Shown: piece after piece, positions 1-9,096 of the stretch
Layout: every line of letters starts with the position of its first letter
Numbering within the stretch: the first letter of the stretch is position 1
From: 66-474 sp035572335
Lineage (GTDB): Bacteria; Pseudomonadota; Gammaproteobacteria; Xanthomonadales; Rhodanobacteraceae
Direction: 5' to 3'
Assembly (NCBI GenBank): GCA_035572335.1
Contig: DATNAW010000138.1
Coordinates: 1-47,127, forward strand
DNA length: 47,127 bases
Program-made: the position numbers and the translations under genes
Notes under the pieces: generated by a model
What the model was told of the DNA's origin: nothing
Database searches by the model: none
Seen by the model: the letters and a program-made list of their open reading frames with translations, nothing else

Positions 1-566
1 AACTGGCGGTTCTGTATCCGCACGCGTCGCGCCAGACCGCGCATGATCGCGCCCAGCGTCATCGGAAAAATCACCAGCAGCGGCAGCGACGCCAGCACCT
101 CCACGGTGTCGTTTGCCGGCGAGAACGAAAGACCATTCGCCACCGCCGCCACGCAGCAAGCCACCGCCTGGATCACCAGCCCGCGCAGCAGCAACCAGCG
201 CCCGTCGAGCGCGATCAGCGTGATCGCGAACATCGTCGCCAGCAGCATGCTCGGCAGCAGGCTGAACTGCATCAACGCGATCCAGACGCCGCCCATCGCC
301 GCATCGCAAATGAAGAAGCGCTGGTCGAGCGCAACCGGCTCGCTGCTCCGGCGCAACACCAGCCACGCGACGTGCGGCCATGCCAGCGCGTATACCCCCA
401 GCATCACCCACGCCGACGCCGGCACCCCCCGCCGGTACAACACCGTCGCCACCATCAGGCCGCCCAGCGTGAGGCCCAGCGTGCGCAACCCGTGCGAACG
501 CCGCACGACGCGACGGGAGTCGTCGGCCGTGGTGGCGTTGGTGACTGGCAATACGTCGAAGGACAT
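1..566 (-). CDS. MASE2-domain diguanylate cyclase, N-terminal part (C-terminus outside window)
   Basis: The minus strand reads open from ATG at 566 to the window edge (188 codons). After a basic stretch it shows about five hydrophobic segments with the MASE2 signature: WPHVAW near residue 64, an LLPSMLL helix, and SLPLLVIFPMTLG near residue 160, the same order as in E. coli DgcC (AdrA). In that family MASE2 is a membrane sensor followed directly by a GGDEF domain that makes cyclic di-GMP. The GGDEF part is not visible here, so catalytic activity is inferred from the family. The end of the visible part (arginine-rich RGLARRVRIQNR) is the usual linker into GGDEF. It would act at the inner membrane. 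Confidence 0.8.
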   Translation of the reverse strand, partial: MSFDVLPVTNATTADDSRRVVRRSHGLRTLGLTLGGLMVATVLYRRGVPASAWVMLGVYALAWPHVAWLVLRRSSEPVALDQRFFICDAAMGGVWIALMQFSLLPSMLLATMFAITLIALDGRWLLLRGLVIQAVACCVAAVANGLSFSPANDTVEVLASLPLLVIFPMTLGAIMRGLARRVRIQNRQ

Positions 567-650
567 TTCCGCGAAGGTTTCCGGTGGCTCGGGCAGCACG
601 GAGCAAGGCCGATGCCACACCCGCGACGGCGTGTGATCCAGTCCACACAA

Positions 651-716
651 GGAAACAGATGTTCACGCCGCACCCGGGCGCCATGTCCAAAAAGGCGCGT
701 CCCGGAAACAGTTGTT
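651..716. repeat. Imperfect direct repeat between the MASE2 gene and the ABC permease
   Basis: GGAAACAGATGTT (651-663) recurs as GGAAACAGTTGTT (704-716), 12 of 13 bases identical, 53 bp apart. It lies upstream of the MASE2 cyclase start (566) and downstream of the permease stop (737). It could be a pair of regulator sites or chance; nothing else is recognisable in this 170-bp gap. Confidence 0.3.
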
Positions 717-736
717 TACCGCGGACGACTCCGCAG

Positions 737-1494
737 TCAGGCCTTCAGGCGCCAACCTGTACGGAAAATCCACCACACGCCCGTGAGGCACAACGCCAGG
801 AATACCAGCGTCGCCACCACGCTGATGCCGACGTTGACGTCGGCGAGGCCGTAAAAGCTCCAGCGGAATCCGGAAATCAAATACACCACGGGATTGAACA
901 GCGTCACCTTCTGCCAGAAGGGCGGCAGCATGTGGATCGAATAGAAGCTGCCACCGAGGAACGTCAACGGCGTGATGACCATCAACGGCACGACCTGCAG
1001 TTTTTCGAAGTTGTCAGCCCATATCCCTATGATGAAACCGAACAGGCTGAAGGTGACCGTGGTCATCACCAGGAACAGCACCATCACCGCCGGATGCGCG
1101 ATCGAATACGGAACAAACAACCTTGCGGTGCCGAGGATGATCAGCCCCACGATGATCGCTTTCGTGGCCGCTGCACCGACGTAGCCGGTGATGATTTCCA
1201 GATACGACAGCGGTGCCGAATGCACCTCGTAGATGGTGCCGACGAATTTCGGGAAGTAGATCCCGAACGAAGCGTTCGACACGCTCTGCATCAGCAGCGA
1301 CAGCATCACCAGCCCCGGGATGATGAAAGCTCCGTACGGCACGTGCTCGACGCTCTTGATCTGCGAGCCGATCGCCGAACCGAACACCACGAAATACAGC
1401 GATGTCGACACCACCGGCGACAGCACGCTCTGCATCAGCGTGCGCCCGGTGCGCGCCATCTCGAACTTGTAGATCGCGCGGATGCCGTGCAGGT

Positions 1495-1498
<4 letters not shown>
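737..1498 (-). CDS. yadH: ABC-2 type exporter permease, YadH-like
   Basis: 253-residue integral membrane protein of the ABC-2 permease family (YadH/NodJ type). Six hydrophobic segments are visible, with a short cytoplasmic N-terminus, a conserved FGIYFPKFVGTIYE stretch near residue 75, and an LTFLGGSFYSIHMLPPFW stretch near residue 185, both typical of YadH. Its ATG overlaps the stop of the upstream ATPase gene by 4 bp (ATGA), so the two are translationally coupled and should form one inner-membrane exporter. The substrate is unknown; E. coli YadGH is itself poorly characterised. A longer upstream reading frame exists but only shadows the ATPase gene, so the start at 1498 is preferred. Confidence 0.9.
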
Positions 1499-2466
<968 letters not shown>

Positions 2467-2482
2467 AAATGAACCGATGGGT

Positions 2483-2512
2483 ATTGTATTTACGACTTGC
2501 GCCTCGGCACAA
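2483..2512 (-). promoter_or_regulatory. Candidate sigma-70 promoter for the yadG-yadH operon
   Basis: On the minus strand TTGTGC (2512-2507) and TACAAT (2488-2483) are separated by 18 bp. The expected start near 2476 is only about 10 nt before the first ATG of the ATPase gene, so the message would be nearly leaderless. It overlaps the region just past the amidohydrolase stop (2525). Predicted from sequence only. Confidence 0.4.
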
Positions 2513-2524
2513 GCCGCGCGTCGG

Positions 2525-3841
2525 TCAGTGCGCGGATTCGCGCGAATAAAGGCGGCCATTCTTCACCACGAAATCGATCTTCGTGGTGTTGTGGATGTCG
2601 CGCGAGGGATCGGCATCCAGCACCACCAGGTCGGCCAGTTTGCCGGGCGTGATCGTGCCGCGCCTGGCCGATTGCCCCAGCGCCGCGGCGCCTATTTGCG
2701 TTGCAGCTTCGATCGCTTGCAGCGGCGTAAACCCGGCGTGCTCGACCAGCAACGCCATCTCCTGGTGCACCGACGGCATCTGGTCGAGATCCGGGCCATC
2801 CTTGCCGTACGGGAAGCCCGCATCGTCGGTACCCGCGTCGATCAGCACGCCGCGCTGGTGCGCCAGCTTCGTCACCGCGTAGCTCCACGGCATGATGCCC
2901 GCGCCGACACTCTGCGGATGGTGTTCCGCTTCGTTCTCGAACACCAGCAGCGTCGCATCGAGGATCGTGCCGCGCTGCTTCATCGCATCGAACAGCGCGA
3001 GGATTTGCGGCGCATCGGGCTTCACGTGTTCGAAGTCGCCCATCGCGCGCATCTTGTAATCGTCCGGCACGCTCGGCGCCGCTTCCCACACCAGATACGG
3101 ACTGTGCGAAAGGGTGTCGGCGCCGGCATCCACCGCGTCGCTCGGCTTGGCCGGGAAAATCGTCGCGTGCGTCCACACGCGCAGGCCCTGACGATGCGCT
3201 TCTGCGGTGATCGCCTTGACCAGCGCTGCCGGCAGATTCGCGTACAGCTTGATGCCGGTCGCGCCGGTACCTTTCGCTTCCGCGACAGCCAATGGGATGT
3301 CCGTCTTCGCGGTGATCGCCTGCATCCAGGGCGCGAAGCCCAGCGGTTCACCTTTCGATGCATCCTGCGCACGGAAATCTTCCTTGAAGAATGTCGGACC
3401 CGCCATCAGCGCGACATAGAAAATGTCGGGCGACGCAACCGCATCGGAGTTCGCCTGGCTTGCCAGGAATTGCAGCAGGCGATCGTCGCCGGCCATGTCG
3501 CGGATACCGGTCACGCCGCCCAACAGCAGCGCACGCAGGAACGTTTGGTAATGCGCGATGTCGGGCTCGGCGTCGGTGATGTGCACATGCGCGTCGATCA
3601 GGCCGGGAATCACGTACTTGCCGTTCAAGTCGCGTACCTGCGCATCCTTCGGCGCAGGCCGGCTGCCGCTCGGATACACCGCCGTGATGCGCTCCCCTTC
3701 GACCAGGATCGTCATGTCACGCTGCACGGCGGAGCCGGTGCCATCGATCAGCCCTACGTGCTTCAGCAGCAATGGTTTCGGTGCGGCGGCCACGACCGGC
3801 AGCACGAGCAGGCACAGCAACAGGAACACGATGCGTTTCAT
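2525..3841 (-). CDS. Secreted amidohydrolase family protein (imidazolonepropionase-like)
   Basis: 438-residue metal-dependent hydrolase. An N-terminal signal peptide (basic KR, then a run of L/V, cleavage near AAA at residues 18-20) predicts export. Then comes the amidohydrolase fold: GKYVIPGLIDAHVH with the metal-binding HxH near residue 87, GIKLYANL with the likely bridging lysine, HATIF and LSHSP metal histidines, and the catalytic aspartate in DAGTDDAG. The C-terminal GTITPGKLADLVVLD is typical of the imidazolonepropionase/prolidase-like subgroup. Substrate cannot be told from sequence; cyclic amides or dipeptides are usual guesses. Start at 3841 chosen because the signal peptide begins there; an upstream in-frame extension looks non-coding. 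Confidence 0.85.
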   Translation of the reverse strand: MKRIVFLLLCLLVLPVVAAAPKPLLLKHVGLIDGTGSAVQRDMTILVEGERITAVYPSGSRPAPKDAQVRDLNGKYVIPGLIDAHVHITDAEPDIAHYQTFLRALLLGGVTGIRDMAGDDRLLQFLASQANSDAVASPDIFYVALMAGPTFFKEDFRAQDASKGEPLGFAPWMQAITAKTDIPLAVAEAKGTGATGIKLYANLPAALVKAITAEAHRQGLRVWTHATIFPAKPSDAVDAGADTLSHSPYLVWEAAPSVPDDYKMRAMGDFEHVKPDAPQILALFDAMKQRGTILDATLLVFENEAEHHPQSVGAGIMPWSYAVTKLAHQRGVLIDAGTDDAGFPYGKDGPDLDQMPSVHQEMALLVEHAGFTPLQAIEAATQIGAAALGQSARRGTITPGKLADLVVLDADPSRDIHNTTKIDFVVKNGRLYSRESAH

Positions 3842-3917
3842 GGAATATCCCCGAACGATTCGCCAAGGATAGATGGAACGCGCCAAGGCCGGCGCTTCGC
3901 TCAAGGCAACCATGGGG

Positions 3918-3946
3918 TTGCATATTTACGAGGGCCGACCTAACAT
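3918..3946 (+). promoter_or_regulatory. Sigma-70 promoter of the SRPBCC-arsR operon
   Basis: TTGCAT (3918-3923) and TAACAT (3941-3946) with a 17-bp spacer. The predicted start near 3953 lies after the in-frame ATG at 3950, which supports the ATG at 3983 as the true start of the SRPBCC gene. Confidence 0.55.
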
Positions 3947-3964
3947 GCAATGAAACGGTTGCAT
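3945..3964. promoter_or_regulatory. Inverted repeat, likely operator for the downstream ArsR repressor
   Basis: ATGCAA (3945-3950) and TTGCAT (3959-3964) form a 6-bp inverted repeat with an 8-bp gap, overlapping the -10 box and the transcription start. Palindromes containing TGCAA/TTGCA are common ArsR/SmtB operators. The right half sits in GGTTGCATATTT (3957-3968), which occurs again at 3916-3927, across the -35 box. Autoregulation by the encoded ArsR protein is an inference. Confidence 0.5.
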
Positions 3965-3982
3965 ATTTCCGAAGGAGGCCAC

Positions 3983-4474
3983 ATGGACACCCGCACCGAT
4001 CGCATCGAGAAACAGGTTCTGTTGAAAGCGCCGCGCGAACGCGTGTGGCGCGCGCTCAGCGAAGCGGACCAGTTCGGAACGTGGTTCGGCGTCCGCTTCG
4101 ATGGCCCGTTCATCGAGGGCGAGCGGCTGACCGGCAAGATCGTGCCTACCCGGGTCGATGCGGAGGTCGCCGCGATGCAGACGCCCTACGAAGGCACGCC
4201 GTTCGAATGGATCGTCGAGCGGATCGAGCCGATGCAACGCCTCGCGTTCCGCTGGCATCCGTTCGGCATCGACAAGACCATCGACTATTCGCACGAACCG
4301 ATGACGCTGATCGTGTTCGAACTGCACGACGCGCCCGAAGGCACATTGCTGATCGTCACCGAATCCGGTTTTGACAAGCTTCCGCCGGAGCGCCGCGCGA
4401 AGGCGTTCGCGGCCAACGAAGGCGGCTGGACGCACCAGATGGAGCTGATCCGAAAATACCTCGCCCTGCACTGA
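3983..4474 (+). CDS. SRPBCC (AHSA1-like) protein
   Basis: 163-residue START/Bet v 1-fold protein of the activator-of-Hsp90-ATPase-like (AHSA1) group. The N-terminal IEKQVLLKAPRERVWRALSE strand-helix and the later FEWIVERIEPMQRLAFRWHP strand pattern are typical; the C-terminal helix carries GGWTHQMELIRKYL. These proteins bind small hydrophobic ligands in a central cavity, but the ligand here is unknown. AGGAGG (3973-3978) lies 4 nt before ATG 3983; an earlier ATG at 3950 falls before the predicted mRNA start. The arsR gene follows after 2 nt, the usual SRPBCC-ArsR pairing. Confidence 0.85.
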   Translation: MDTRTDRIEKQVLLKAPRERVWRALSEADQFGTWFGVRFDGPFIEGERLTGKIVPTRVDAEVAAMQTPYEGTPFEWIVERIEPMQRLAFRWHPFGIDKTIDYSHEPMTLIVFELHDAPEGTLLIVTESGFDKLPPERRAKAFAANEGGWTHQMELIRKYLALH

Positions 4475-4476
4475 CG

Positions 4477-4809
4477 ATGCGCAGGCCACGCTCAACCATC
4501 GCCGTGCATGCGCCCGTGTTCGCCGCACTGGGCGATCCGACGCGACTGCGCCTTGTTGCCGTGCTGTGCGCGGGCGGCGCGCTGTCGACCGCGCAACTCA
4601 CCGCGGGCACCGCCATCACGCGCCAGGCCGTCACCAAACATCTGGAAGTGCTGGCCGACGCCGGGCTCGTGCGTGATGTCCGCCAGGGCCGCGAACGATT
4701 GTGGGAACTGGAACCCTCGCGCATCGACGAAGCACGCTGCGCGCTCGATGCCATTTCGCAGCAATGGGATCAGGCGCTGGCACGCCTGAAGCAGGTCGTC
4801 GAGCGCTGA
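4477..4809 (+). CDS. ArsR-family transcriptional regulator
   Basis: 110-residue winged-helix repressor. FAALGDPTRLRLVAVL (residues 12-27) begins the domain, the recognition helix is ITRQAVTKHLEVLADAGLV (about 46-64), and the wing is RQGRERLWEL. No cysteine pair or histidine cluster for metal binding is apparent, so it is probably one of the non-metal ArsR proteins that travel with SRPBCC genes. It follows the SRPBCC stop by 2 nt with no clear ribosome-binding site, implying translational coupling. It probably represses its own operon through the palindrome at 3945-3964. Confidence 0.88.
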   Translation: MRRPRSTIAVHAPVFAALGDPTRLRLVAVLCAGGALSTAQLTAGTAITRQAVTKHLEVLADAGLVRDVRQGRERLWELEPSRIDEARCALDAISQQWDQALARLKQVVER

Positions 4810-4838
4810 CCGCCGCACTCAATTGGGCCGCCAAAACA

Positions 4839-4864
4839 GTTGCGGCGCCTCTCGGCGCCGCAAC
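4839..4864. terminator. Strong hairpin between convergent genes (intrinsic terminator)
   Basis: Perfect 11-bp stem (4839-4849 with 4854-4864) and a TCTC loop. On the minus strand it starts 6 nt after the lipoprotein stop (4870) and is followed by TGTTTT, so it can act as an intrinsic terminator for that gene; on the plus strand there is no U-run after it, but it lies 30 nt past arsR. Confidence 0.6.
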
Positions 4865-4869
4865 CGGGG

Positions 4870-5520
4870 TTACATCTTCAGAATTTGCTTTTCATAAATC
4901 GCCACGCAATCGTCACCGACTTTCTGCAGAAGGCCCTTTAGCACTCTGCCATGATCGGCCAACAATTCGTCTCCCGATGGCGCGGTGCTTGGATCACCAT
5001 TCCCGGATTTACAAAGGGCTTGCGCAACCAAGTTGCCATTTCTGCCGTCAAGCACACGCAGACGTGACGTATAGAGCACGTGGTATGTGTTCCAGTGCGA
5101 CGGATAGTAGATGTAGGACCAGCCGATCGTCTTGATATCGATGATCAAATCGGCACCCGGGTACGTTTTCAGCAAGGTCGGCACACCATCGTTCGCCGCA
5201 ACCACTTGGTGGTTCGACAACAATGTTTCGCCGCGAGTGCTCTCCAGATCCTGCGCCATCTTTTCGCCGATTGCTATAGAAGGATCTGCAATACCGTCCT
5301 CTTGTACAAGCTCATTGCCCGCGTGAATCATCCCGGCAACACCAATAAGGCCGAACATTGCTTTTCCCGGCGTTTGAGCCAGGAAATCAGGTTTTGCATA
5401 CCCGGACAAGACAATGGCCTTGCCCTGCAAGGCATTTGCCGAATCCACTGTCTTGATGGGCGCGGACACGCAACCCGAGAGCACGACGGCAAGCGCCGCC
5501 GCGCAGATGAGCTTCTTCAT
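4870..5520 (-). CDS. Putative lipoprotein of unknown function
   Basis: 216 residues. The N-terminus MKKLICAAALAVVLSGC is a lipoprotein signal peptide with lipobox LSGC (Cys17). A glycine-rich hydrophobic segment (GKAMFGLIGVAGMI, about residues 53-66) might dip into a membrane. The rest has an alpha/beta pattern ending in a DCVAIYEKQ segment. I do not recognise a characterised family. AAGGGG lies 5 nt before ATG 5520. Base composition is less GC-rich than its neighbours, which might hint at a different origin. Confidence 0.8.
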   Translation of the reverse strand: MKKLICAAALAVVLSGCVSAPIKTVDSANALQGKAIVLSGYAKPDFLAQTPGKAMFGLIGVAGMIHAGNELVQEDGIADPSIAIGEKMAQDLESTRGETLLSNHQVVAANDGVPTLLKTYPGADLIIDIKTIGWSYIYYPSHWNTYHVLYTSRLRVLDGRNGNLVAQALCKSGNGDPSTAPSGDELLADHGRVLKGLLQKVGDDCVAIYEKQILKM

Positions 5521-5624
5521 GTTTTCCCCTTTTGTTTGAATGCGTGATGCCCCCCGGCGGCACGCATCGTAGCAATCAGCGATTTTGGCGACAAGCAAGT
5601 CGCAGCAATCGCGAATCGCTCAGG

Positions 5625-5891
5625 TTAGCGAATCTGACTATCCTTGCTCCCGCGCCGGTTGTAGCCGCTGAACACGCCCTCTTCGCGGTCGTGTTCGGCC
5701 TGGCAGTTCACGCACAGGCGTACGCCAGGCACGGCCTTGCGCCGCGCTTCCGGAATCGGCGCATCGCATTCTTCGCAATGTTTCAGACTCGGACCCTTGT
5801 GCTGCTTGCTGCGCGCACGCGCGACCGCATCGGCGACGGTCGCGTCGATCTGGTCCTGCACCGCATCGTCGTTGACAAAACCCTTGGCCAT
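5625..5891 (-). CDS. ybiI: DksA/TraR-type C4 zinc-finger protein, YbiI-like
   Basis: 88 residues, close in length and pattern to E. coli YbiI. FVNDDAVQDQIDATVADAVARAR at the N-terminus, then the zinc finger CEEC (about residues 40-43) and CVNC (about 61-64) with the conserved IPEARRKAVPGVRLC between, and the C-terminal GYNRRGSKDSQ. It lacks the long coiled coil of DksA that enters the RNA polymerase secondary channel, so a DksA-like role is uncertain. Start at ATG 5891 matches the YbiI N-terminus; a GTG at 5897 is also possible. It lies 54 nt downstream of the GAF-GGDEF stop relative to transcription, perhaps co-transcribed. Confidence 0.88.
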   Translation of the reverse strand: MAKGFVNDDAVQDQIDATVADAVARARSKQHKGPSLKHCEECDAPIPEARRKAVPGVRLCVNCQAEHDREEGVFSGYNRRGSKDSQIR

Positions 5892-5945
5892 GCCCACAAC
5901 GTAAGGCCCCCCACCACGGCTTGCAACCCGCGCGCGTGCACGCGT

Positions 5946-7061
5946 TCAGGCGGTAGGCGCGGCCTGCGCCTGCACGCAATTGCGGCCGCGTGCCTTGGCG
6001 GCGTACATCGCGGCGTCGGCGGCCTCGACCAGCGCATCCGGCGACGCGCCCACGTCGCGCGGACACGCCGCGCCCACGCCGATGCTGACGGTGACGCAAT
6101 CCCCGGCCGGCGAATCGGGGTGCGGCAACGCCAATTCCTCGACGTGGCCGCGCAAGGCTTCCGCCACCCGCATCGCTTCGGCCATGCCGCAGCGCGGCAG
6201 CAGGATCACGATCTCCTCGCCACCATAGCGCGCGGCCAGGTCGCTGCCGTCGCGCACGTGCGCCGCGCACAACTGGGCCAGTTCGCGCAGGCATTCGTCG
6301 CCCTGCAGGTGCCCGCTGCGATCGTTCAAGGCCTTGAAGCAATCCACGTCCACCATCAGCAGCGCCAGCGGGGCCCCATCGTTCGCATGGCGCCGCCATT
6401 CCTCGGCCATGCGCGCGTCGAAGCAGCGGCGATTGGCGATGCCGGTCAGTCCATCGCGCATTGAGAGATCGCTCAACTTGCGGTTCGCCGCCTCCAGTTC
6501 GCGCAGCAGGCGCGCGACGTGGATGGCGCCGGCGATCTGTTCCGCGATCGCATCGAACACCGCGCACACTTCCGGCGTGAAGAAGTCCCCGCGCGTGCTT
6601 TCCAGATTCAGCACCCCGTGCATGCGCCCCTGGTGCCGGATCGGCACCAGGTATTCCGAACTCACGTCGCGGTTGCCGGGCACGTAATCCGGATCGTTGC
6701 GCAAGTCGGTGATCAACTGCCGCTCGCCGGTACGCGCGCAGCGTCCCGCCGCGCCAAGCTCCACCGACCACGGCATGCCGCCCGGCAATTCCAGTTCGAC
6801 GCGGCCCGACCAGACTTCCTGCACGAAGTGGGTCTGTTCCTCGTTCAACAGGATGATGCTGGCGATCGTCACCGGCAAGCGGCGGGTGATGCAATCCACG
6901 ATCGCCCGCAGCACCGCTTCCAGCGTGTCGCCCTGCAAGGCCTCGTGCGACACTTGCGCCAGGATTTCCGTCAGCATGGCGCGCCGGCCGACCGCGTCGC
7001 GTTCGTCCCACAATGGATGCTGGCTGCGGATGTCGGCCGTCTGGGCCATGGGCTGCGCCAT
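5946..7061 (-). CDS. GAF-GGDEF diguanylate cyclase
   Basis: 371 residues, no membrane segment. Residues about 35-185 form a GAF domain (ITRRLPVTIASIILLNEE start, SSEYLVPIRHQGRMHGVLNLES end), followed by a coiled linker and a GGDEF domain from DGLTGIANRR. The active-site loop is GGEEI (residues 280-284), with Ile in place of the usual Phe, while metal aspartate VDVDCF is kept. An RxxD inhibitory site is not aligned before the loop. It is expected to make cyclic di-GMP in response to a small ligand bound by GAF; activity with GGEEI is likely but not certain. GGAAGGGG precedes ATG 7061. Confidence 0.88.
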   Translation of the reverse strand: MAQPMAQTADIRSQHPLWDERDAVGRRAMLTEILAQVSHEALQGDTLEAVLRAIVDCITRRLPVTIASIILLNEEQTHFVQEVWSGRVELELPGGMPWSVELGAAGRCARTGERQLITDLRNDPDYVPGNRDVSSEYLVPIRHQGRMHGVLNLESTRGDFFTPEVCAVFDAIAEQIAGAIHVARLLRELEAANRKLSDLSMRDGLTGIANRRCFDARMAEEWRRHANDGAPLALLMVDVDCFKALNDRSGHLQGDECLRELAQLCAAHVRDGSDLAARYGGEEIVILLPRCGMAEAMRVAEALRGHVEELALPHPDSPAGDCVTVSIGVGAACPRDVGASPDALVEAADAAMYAAKARGRNCVQAQAAPTA

Positions 7062-7166
7062 CACGATCCCCTTCCCACCGGCAAGTGTATCGGGGGCGGC
7101 GGGCGCGGTGTCGATTCCGGCCCGGCCCGATCGTCGCTGTGGCACGGGCACAACACAGGAGCACCC

Positions 7167-7820
7167 ATGCAACTCTACGGCCATCCCTTTTCGTCCTACA
7201 CGCAGAAAGCGCTGATCGCGTTCCACGAGAACGACACGCCTTTCGAATTCCTCAACCTGTCCCCGGACAACCCGGACATCTATGCCGAATTCGCGCGGCG
7301 CTGGCCGATCCGGAAATTTCCGTTGCTGGTGGACGATGACCGCCAAATCATGGAAGCCACCAGCATCATCGAATATCTCGAAGTCCATCATCCGGGGCGC
7401 ACGCGGTTGATTCCCACCGACGCCGACGCGGCCCTCGAAGTCCGAATGCTGGACCGCTTCTTCGACAATTACCTCCACGGGCCGCAGCAACGGATCGTGT
7501 ACAACCAGTTGCGCCCCGAGGCCAATCGCGACCCCTACGGCGTCAACGAGGCGCGCGCCGCATTCGAGACCGCCTACGCATGGCTCGACCAGCACATGGC
7601 GGAACGCGAGTGGGCCGCGGGCGATGCCTTCAGCCTCGCCGATTGTGCCGCCGCGCCTTCGCTGTTCTACGCCGACTGGACGCACCGCATCGACGAAAAG
7701 TTCCGCAACGTGCACGCGTACCGCGCACGGCTGCTGAAGCGACCCTCCTTCGCGCGCTGCGTGGAAGACGGCCGCCCATACCGCCCGTTGTTTCCCCTGG
7801 GCGCACCGGATCGGGACTGA
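7167..7820 (+). CDS. Glutathione S-transferase family protein
   Basis: 217-residue soluble protein. N-terminal thioredoxin-like domain: LYGHPFSSYTQK with the likely catalytic Ser/Tyr near residues 9-11, then the cis-proline KFPLLVDDD and the glutathione-contacting EATSIIEYL (about residues 66-74). The all-helical C-terminal domain starts near residue 90 and has the GDAFSLADCAAAP capping motif. Glutathione conjugation or reduction in the cytoplasm is expected; the substrate is unknown. AGGAG stands 5 nt before ATG 7167. DUF899 follows after 17 nt, so the two probably share a message. Confidence 0.9.
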   Translation: MQLYGHPFSSYTQKALIAFHENDTPFEFLNLSPDNPDIYAEFARRWPIRKFPLLVDDDRQIMEATSIIEYLEVHHPGRTRLIPTDADAALEVRMLDRFFDNYLHGPQQRIVYNQLRPEANRDPYGVNEARAAFETAYAWLDQHMAEREWAAGDAFSLADCAAAPSLFYADWTHRIDEKFRNVHAYRARLLKRPSFARCVEDGRPYRPLFPLGAPDRD

Positions 7821-7837
7821 CTACGAGGAGAACGATC

Positions 7838-8539
7838 ATGAGCACACCGAAACTGGTTCCAGCCGCCGAACTCGCCTCGCACAATCCCGTGCGTCTCCCC
7901 CATGAGAGCGCCGACTACCGCTCCGCGCGGCAGGCCTTGCTGGCCGAGGAAATCGAATTGCGCCGGCACATCGAACGCGTCGCCGAACAGCGCCGCGCCT
8001 TGCCGCCGGGTGGCGAGGTCACCGGCGACTACCGCTTCACGGGCGAACACGGCGAAACCGATTTCGCAGGCCTGTTCGGCGACAAACAGACGCTGGTGAT
8101 CTACAGCTGGATGTTTGGTCCGCAGCGCCAACGACCCTGTCCGATGTGCACGGCACTGCTGAGCGCACTCGAAGGCGAGGCACGCGACATCGAGCAGAAC
8201 GTGGCGCTGGCGGTGACCGCGCGCTCGCCGATCGAGCGCCTCGTGGCGTTCAAGCGCGAACGCGGCTGGCGCAATCTGAAGGTCTATTCGGATGGCAGCG
8301 GCGATTACACGCGCGCTTACGTCAACCCGGACGACGGCGACACGCCGGCTTTCAACGTGTTCACCCGCCGCGATGGCACGATCCGGCATTTCTGGGCAGG
8401 CGAGATGTTCGCGACCCCGCCCGACCCCGGCCAGGACCCGCGCGGCGCGCCCGACCTGATGCCGCTGTGGAACGTCCTGGACTTGACGCCCGAAGGCCGG
8501 CAACCAACCTGGTATCCGAAACTCGAGTACGGCGACTGA
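7838..8539 (+). CDS. DUF899 thioredoxin-like protein
   Basis: 233 residues. After a helical N-terminus with an AEEIELRRHIERVAEQRRALP stretch, a thioredoxin-like fold follows: GLFGDKQTLVIYSWMFGP, then CPMC (about residues 102-105) at the place of the redox motif, and VNPDDGDTPAFNVFTRRDG. This is the DUF899 family, usually annotated as thioredoxin family protein. The CxxC suggests a disulfide reductase or peroxidase-like activity, not demonstrated. Good site GAGGAG before ATG 7838. It follows a GST gene by 17 nt, consistent with a thiol-stress operon. Confidence 0.87.
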   Translation: MSTPKLVPAAELASHNPVRLPHESADYRSARQALLAEEIELRRHIERVAEQRRALPPGGEVTGDYRFTGEHGETDFAGLFGDKQTLVIYSWMFGPQRQRPCPMCTALLSALEGEARDIEQNVALAVTARSPIERLVAFKRERGWRNLKVYSDGSGDYTRAYVNPDDGDTPAFNVFTRRDGTIRHFWAGEMFATPPDPGQDPRGAPDLMPLWNVLDLTPEGRQPTWYPKLEYGD

Positions 8540-8661
8540 ACACATGCGTCCGGTTTGAGCGCGCCGGCGCGCCGTGGCACGATCGGCGGATGCGCAGCGA
8601 CCTGCTACGCGTGCAGGCACGACGCCGAGCCTCGCCACGAGACCCAAAAGGAACGCAAATC

Positions 8662-9096
8662 ATGGCACCCAAGAAAGCCACCAAGTCCGCAGGATTCACA
8701 GCCGAGGAACGCGCGGCGATGAAGGAACGCGCACGCGAAATGAAAGCCGCGCAGCGCGGCGCGGACGGCGAGAAGGACATACTGGCCGCGATCGCCAGGA
8801 TGCCCGAGTCCGATCGCACGCTGTCCGAACGGCTGCACAAGCTCATCCGCGCCGCCGCGCCGGCCTTGCTGCCCAAGACCTGGTACGGCATGCCCGCCTA
8901 CACCAACGCCGACGAGAAAGTCGTCGTTTTCTTCAAGCCTGCATCCAAGTTCAAGGACCGTTACCTGACGCTCGGCTTCAACGACGCAGCGAAGCTCGAC
9001 GACGGCGCGATGTGGGCGACGTCGTACGCGCTGGTGAAGCTGACCGCCGTCGAAGAAAAACGCATCCGCGAATTGGTAAAGAAAGCCGCGGGCTAG
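8662..9096 (+). CDS. DUF1801-domain protein
   Basis: 144 residues: a basic, alanine- and lysine-rich helical N-terminus (about 1-45), then a DUF1801 core with LLPKTWYGMPAYTN (about 73-86), VVVFFKPASKFKDRYLTLGF and WATSYALVKLT. DUF1801 proteins share the fold of bacterial frataxin-like YdhG; their role is not settled. AAAGGAA lies 9 nt before ATG 8662. Its stop overlaps the stop of the convergent GST gene by 4 bp (9093-9096), so no terminator separates them. Confidence 0.85.
   Translation: MAPKKATKSAGFTAEERAAMKERAREMKAAQRGADGEKDILAAIARMPESDRTLSERLHKLIRAAAPALLPKTWYGMPAYTNADEKVVVFFKPASKFKDRYLTLGFNDAAKLDDGAMWATSYALVKLTAVEEKRIRELVKKAAG

Noticed and set aside
5638..7164. 508-codon minus-strand frame
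   Set aside because: Runs through the GAF-GGDEF and YbiI genes in another frame; arginine/glycine-rich, no motif.
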